Positions 33,647 through 36,276 of a stretch of DNA of 36,276 nt are shown one piece after another. The translations under genes and the position numbers were made by a program. This stretch comes from an uncultured Oligoflexia bacterium (GTDB taxonomy: Bacteria; Bdellovibrionota; Bacteriovoracia; Bacteriovoracales; Bacteriovoracaceae). Within the stretch, counting starts at the first letter, position 1. The number at the start of each line of letters is the position of its first letter. The stretch is from the NCBI GenBank assembly GCA_950061135.1, contig CATLVU010000014.1, forward strand, positions 1 through 36,276, written 5' to 3'. The notes below the pieces were generated by a model. That model was not told the origin of the DNA, made no database searches, and was given only the letters and a program-made list of their open reading frames with translations.

Positions 33647-34413
33647 TAGAACTCTATAAGAAAATTGAGGAGCTTGAAGCAAACAACGCCTCTTATGTTA
33701 TTGTCACTCTTACCGATATAAAAGGTAGTGCTCCACAAGAAGTTGGAGCGAAAATGATTATCACTTCAAATGGACTTTTCTGGGGTACTATCGGTGGTGG
33801 AAAAATTGAAGCCCATTGTATTAGATATGCTCAAAAGATCATTGAAGATAATTTAAAATCACAACTTCAAAGCTGGAATCTTCAAACAGATATTGGAATG
33901 TCATGTGGAGGTGAAGTCAGCATTTTTTTTGATTTTCAAAAGAATGACTCTATGACCATCGCCATATTTGGAGCAGGCCATATTTCACAAGAATTATGTA
34001 GAGTTATTCAAAACTGGAGAGCGAAAATTATTATCGCTGATCCAAGACAAGACTGGCTTGATAAAATACCAAAAAAGTTTAATATTCAAACTCATTGCCT
34101 TGAACATCCTAAAGAAATAGTAAGCTTACTTCCTGAAAAAAGCTTTATACTGTGCATGACGAAAGGGCATGCTTTTGATGTTCCAGTACTTGTTGAAGCT
34201 TTCAAAGAGTTTAAAAAATATTCTATGATTGGGGTTATAGGATCAAAGGTAAAAGCAACTAAAATTAAAAGAGAGTTAATTGAAGCAGGAATTGAAAAAT
34301 CCGATGTTGAAAATTTGCATTCTCCGCTAGGATTGCCAATAGGAAATAATACTCCTCCTGAGATTGCGATTAGTATTGCCGCTCAAGTATTACAAATCAG
34401 AGACCAAGCTTAA
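33643..34413 (+). CDS. xdhC: XdhC, molybdenum cofactor insertion factor for xanthine dehydrogenase
   Basis: This 256-residue protein has the XdhC N-terminal domain (VIVTLTDIKGSAPQEVGAKM and GTIGGGKIEAHC) and the C-terminal Rossmann domain (IAIFGAGHISQEL; MIGVIGSKVKATKIKREL). XdhC binds molybdenum cofactor, presents it to sulfurase and hands it to XdhB. The length matches family members. Its ATG overlaps the xdhB stop (ATGA). It is the last gene of the operon and overlaps the convergent membrane-protein gene by 4 bases. Confidence 0.95.
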   Translation: MIELYKKIEELEANNASYVIVTLTDIKGSAPQEVGAKMIITSNGLFWGTIGGGKIEAHCIRYAQKIIEDNLKSQLQSWNLQTDIGMSCGGEVSIFFDFQKNDSMTIAIFGAGHISQELCRVIQNWRAKIIIADPRQDWLDKIPKKFNIQTHCLEHPKEIVSLLPEKSFILCMTKGHAFDVPVLVEAFKEFKKYSMIGVIGSKVKATKIKRELIEAGIEKSDVENLHSPLGLPIGNNTPPEIAISIAAQVLQIRDQA

Positions 34414-35405
34414 TCAAAAAATTTTAGGAAGTCCTTCAACGTTTCTGAATTAATATTTCTTGGAAAAACCTTATATTTTGCATGTCCCAGTTCCGGCTCC
34501 ACAGGTAACTCGATTCCCCATAGCGGCTTTAATGAGCTTGGTAAACTGGAATATCTTAAGTCCATTATTAAATTAGCATTATTAGGATGCGTAATTAACC
34601 ATTCATCAGCAAACCAAGAAAAACGTTTTAAATCTTTATACAAAAAACTTTCACGAGAGACTTCATTTAAAATTTTTTCAAAATTAAAACGCCTAACCTT
34701 TCCGCCCTCAAAGACTTTAGATGTGCCTAAAAAGTTCATTCGAATACTATCAACATAAAAATCTTCTTCATATTGATAAAAAGTCCTCCAAACAATTAAG
34801 TTGGCCAAAGAAGGAGTCACTCTTACCCTTTCAATTTGATGCCCTCTCTTTTTTGCTAAGACATAAACTTGTTCTTTTACGCGATTATTTTGAACGAAAC
34901 CAAAAACGAAGTATAAAGCAACAAAGCTCAAAGAAAAATACGCCCATTTTTTATTTTTTAAATAAACTGTTAATAAAGTCCCTAAAAGTAAAGGTATCGT
35001 AACCAATGGATCAATTATAGAAATACTATCCCAAGCAAAACGGTGATCTGATATAGGCCATAAAAGTAAAGTTCCATAACTAGTACATCCATCTAAGAGC
35101 GCATGAGTTGCATAGCCTATAGTTGTATATTTATAGATTTTCTTAAAAGGTCTTTTTCTTAGACAACTAATCCAAAGCAAAAAAGAAATGATTGCACCAC
35201 CAATAGGAATAAAAAAAAGTGAATGTGTAAAATGCCGATGAAACTCAATATATAAAAGAGGGTCGCTTGAGGAACGAATAAAAATATCTAAATCCGCGGC
35301 CATGCCTCCTAGACAACCCATTATAGTGGCCAAAGTAATTTCTTTTTTTGATGCAGTAGTTTGAGTTACGCTAGAACCTAAAACACCTTGGGTAAGCGGA
35401 TCCAT
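34410..35405 (-). CDS. YdjM/COG1988 family membrane protein (putative metal-dependent hydrolase)
   Basis: This 331-residue protein has the N-terminal MDPLTQGVLGSSVTQ, DLDIFIR, FHRHFTHSLF (His-rich, about residue 55) and HALLDGCTSYGT with LLWPISDHRFAWD (about residue 105-130). These are typical of the COG1988/DUF457 family, membrane proteins with conserved His and Asp that may bind metal. There are about four hydrophobic helices in the first 170 residues, then a soluble C-terminal domain (about 180-331). Members have been annotated as metal-dependent hydrolases, mostly without proof. It directly follows the DsbA-like gene with no gap. Confidence 0.85.
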   Translation of the reverse strand: MDPLTQGVLGSSVTQTTASKKEITLATIMGCLGGMAADLDIFIRSSSDPLLYIEFHRHFTHSLFFIPIGGAIISFLLWISCLRKRPFKKIYKYTTIGYATHALLDGCTSYGTLLLWPISDHRFAWDSISIIDPLVTIPLLLGTLLTVYLKNKKWAYFSLSFVALYFVFGFVQNNRVKEQVYVLAKKRGHQIERVRVTPSLANLIVWRTFYQYEEDFYVDSIRMNFLGTSKVFEGGKVRRFNFEKILNEVSRESFLYKDLKRFSWFADEWLITHPNNANLIMDLRYSSLPSSLKPLWGIELPVEPELGHAKYKVFPRNINSETLKDFLKFFD

Positions 35406-36068
35406 TTAATTACCGTAATGTTTCTTTATTTCTTCTTTAATTAATTCACGAAGAGGTTCCATCCCAAATTTTTCAGGTGTCCTTCCATTAACATAGAAGC
35501 TTGGTGTTCCCCTAACATTTAATGCGCGAAGATCTTCAGAGTCTTGCTCTATAATTTTTTGAATTTGAGGGTCCTTCATATCTAAGTTTAATTTCCCCAT
35601 ATCCAGTCCTATTTTAGGAAGATATTCAAAAATAAGCTCAGGTTTTGGGTTGTGATGGCTTCCCCATTGTGGTTGATAATGAAATAATAGCTCTAAAGCT
35701 TCCCAGTATTTTCCTTGGGCCCTGGCTGCTTCCAATGCAGCAATTGCAATTTTAGAATTTCCATGAAAAGGCGCATATCGAATTACTAACTGAACTTTCC
35801 CTGGAAACTCGGCCAATAAATTTTTTATACGAGGATAAAATGCACGGCAACTTTCACATTCAGGATCAAGAAACTCTACTAAAAAGACTTTTGCATCTTT
35901 TGCTCCATAACGAGGAGAATAATCTCTTACAAAACGTTCACTATTTTCAGTGGCGATAAAACTTGCTTGCTTCGTTTGCTCAGATTTGTAAGCAATCGTT
36001 CCTCCAATAAAAGCACCAATAAGAACGACAGCGGTAGCAATAATAATTTTCTGTGTTTTATTTAGCAT
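35406..36068 (-). CDS. Membrane-anchored DsbA/BdbD-like thiol oxidoreductase
   Basis: This 220-residue protein has one N-terminal membrane anchor (about residues 7-27) and a thioredoxin-fold domain. The redox pair is Cys71-Glu-Ser-Cys74 (LDPECESCRAFYP), and the cis-Pro loop is VRGTPSFYVNG near residue 192. CESC is not the classic CPHC of DsbA, but falls within BdbD/ScsC/thioredoxin_4 variants. It probably oxidises cysteines in periplasmic proteins. The gene overlaps the upstream DsbB-like gene by 11 bases, so the two are an oxidase pair. The ribosome binding site AAGGAAA lies inside the upstream gene. Confidence 0.92.
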   Translation of the reverse strand: MLNKTQKIIIATAVVLIGAFIGGTIAYKSEQTKQASFIATENSERFVRDYSPRYGAKDAKVFLVEFLDPECESCRAFYPRIKNLLAEFPGKVQLVIRYAPFHGNSKIAIAALEAARAQGKYWEALELLFHYQPQWGSHHNPKPELIFEYLPKIGLDMGKLNLDMKDPQIQKIIEQDSEDLRALNVRGTPSFYVNGRTPEKFGMEPLRELIKEEIKKHYGN

Positions 36069-36276
36069 AGAATTTCCTTTGTATTACGAGTAAAAAGATT
36101 AAAAGTGTAAAGCTAATCAGTGACATCATAGGTATCGTTAAAAAACCAGCTAGCTTTATATAAACAGTTGCGCATGATACTCCCTGCATACAAGGAGAAG
36201 CACTTTCAGGAATAATTTTGTAATGTAATAAGTTATGATAAAGAGCAATAACCCAACCTATTACAACAAATGGGAT
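36058..36276 (-). CDS. DsbB/BdbC-like membrane oxidoreductase, N-terminus cut by window edge
   Basis: The last 72 residues of a gene that continues past the right edge. They contain two transmembrane segments, and between them ESASPCMQGVSC, the periplasmic Cys pair typical of the second loop of BdbC (short DsbB). After it comes YIKLAGFLTIPMMSLISF, matching the conserved GFITIPxLSLIAF of BdbC. BdbC re-oxidises BdbD/DsbA with quinone as acceptor. The stop (TAA) lies inside the start region of the DsbA-like gene (11-base overlap). Confidence 0.88.
   Translation of the reverse strand: MPFVVIGWVIALYHNLLHYKIIPESASPCMQGVSCATVYIKLAGFLTIPMMSLISFTLLIFLLVIQRKFYAK

Overview
This is an AT-rich (roughly one third G+C), gene-dense chromosomal segment of a Gram-negative bacterium. 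Many products have signal peptides or lipoboxes. There are outer-membrane barrel proteins (one ends in a terminal Phe), a FecR protein, a GLUG-repeat lipoprotein and a large secreted protein with a metallopeptidase motif. Together with the codon usage this resembles marine or soil Bdellovibrionota (Bacteriovorax/Halobacteriovorax-like), but that is inference; there is no rRNA or other marker to prove it. I see no tRNA, rRNA, CRISPR array, insertion sequence, integrase or phage genes. No stretch over 300 bases lacks a gene; the longest gap is 25054-25299, which holds promoters and a leader.

Layout. 1-7543: housekeeping and mixed genes: a truncated thermonuclease-like gene at the left edge, a tgt homologue without its zinc cysteines, a small secreted protein, a dienelactone-hydrolase-like enzyme, a DUF3750 lipoprotein, an overlapping SET-domain/2OG-Fe(II) oxygenase pair, a secreted protein with an EF-hand loop, a MATE exporter and a YjdM/PhnA zinc-ribbon protein. 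7644-12686: accessory-looking region: three tandem paralogous small secreted proteins, a DUF4105 (Lnb-like) gene split by one in-frame TAA, an Xre regulator with three 24-bp-spaced operator repeats and a membrane-protein partner, and an unknown secreted protein. 12683-17728 (minus): an ABC-2 exporter pair and a 1111-residue secreted protein with HExxH. 17791-25053 (minus): DUF72, a DUF4185/DUF5005-like secreted protein, a CobB-type sirtuin without zinc cysteines, and an overlapping envelope operon (GLUG lipoprotein, FecR protein, TPR-barrel protein). 25300-27638: a small basic protein with a leader ORF, facing a transglutaminase-like/barrel protein that appears split by a frameshift. 27747-34413 (plus): a tightly packed operon for purine oxidation (esterase-like lipoprotein, unknown membrane protein, YdcZ-type transporter, xdhA, xdhB, xdhC). 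34410-36276 (minus): a YdjM-type membrane protein, a DsbA-like oxidoreductase and the end of its DsbB/BdbC partner.

The best-supported working modules are the xanthine dehydrogenase operon (FeS/FAD subunit, molybdenum subunit, XdhC maturation factor) and the BdbC/DsbA thiol-oxidation pair. The most unusual signals are two enzymes (Tgt and CobB) that have lost structural zinc ligands while keeping catalytic residues, two surface or envelope genes each broken by a single-base-type lesion at a homopolymer, the tandem small-protein trio, and the HExxH giant protein. All motif calls come from reading the translation; no database search was run.
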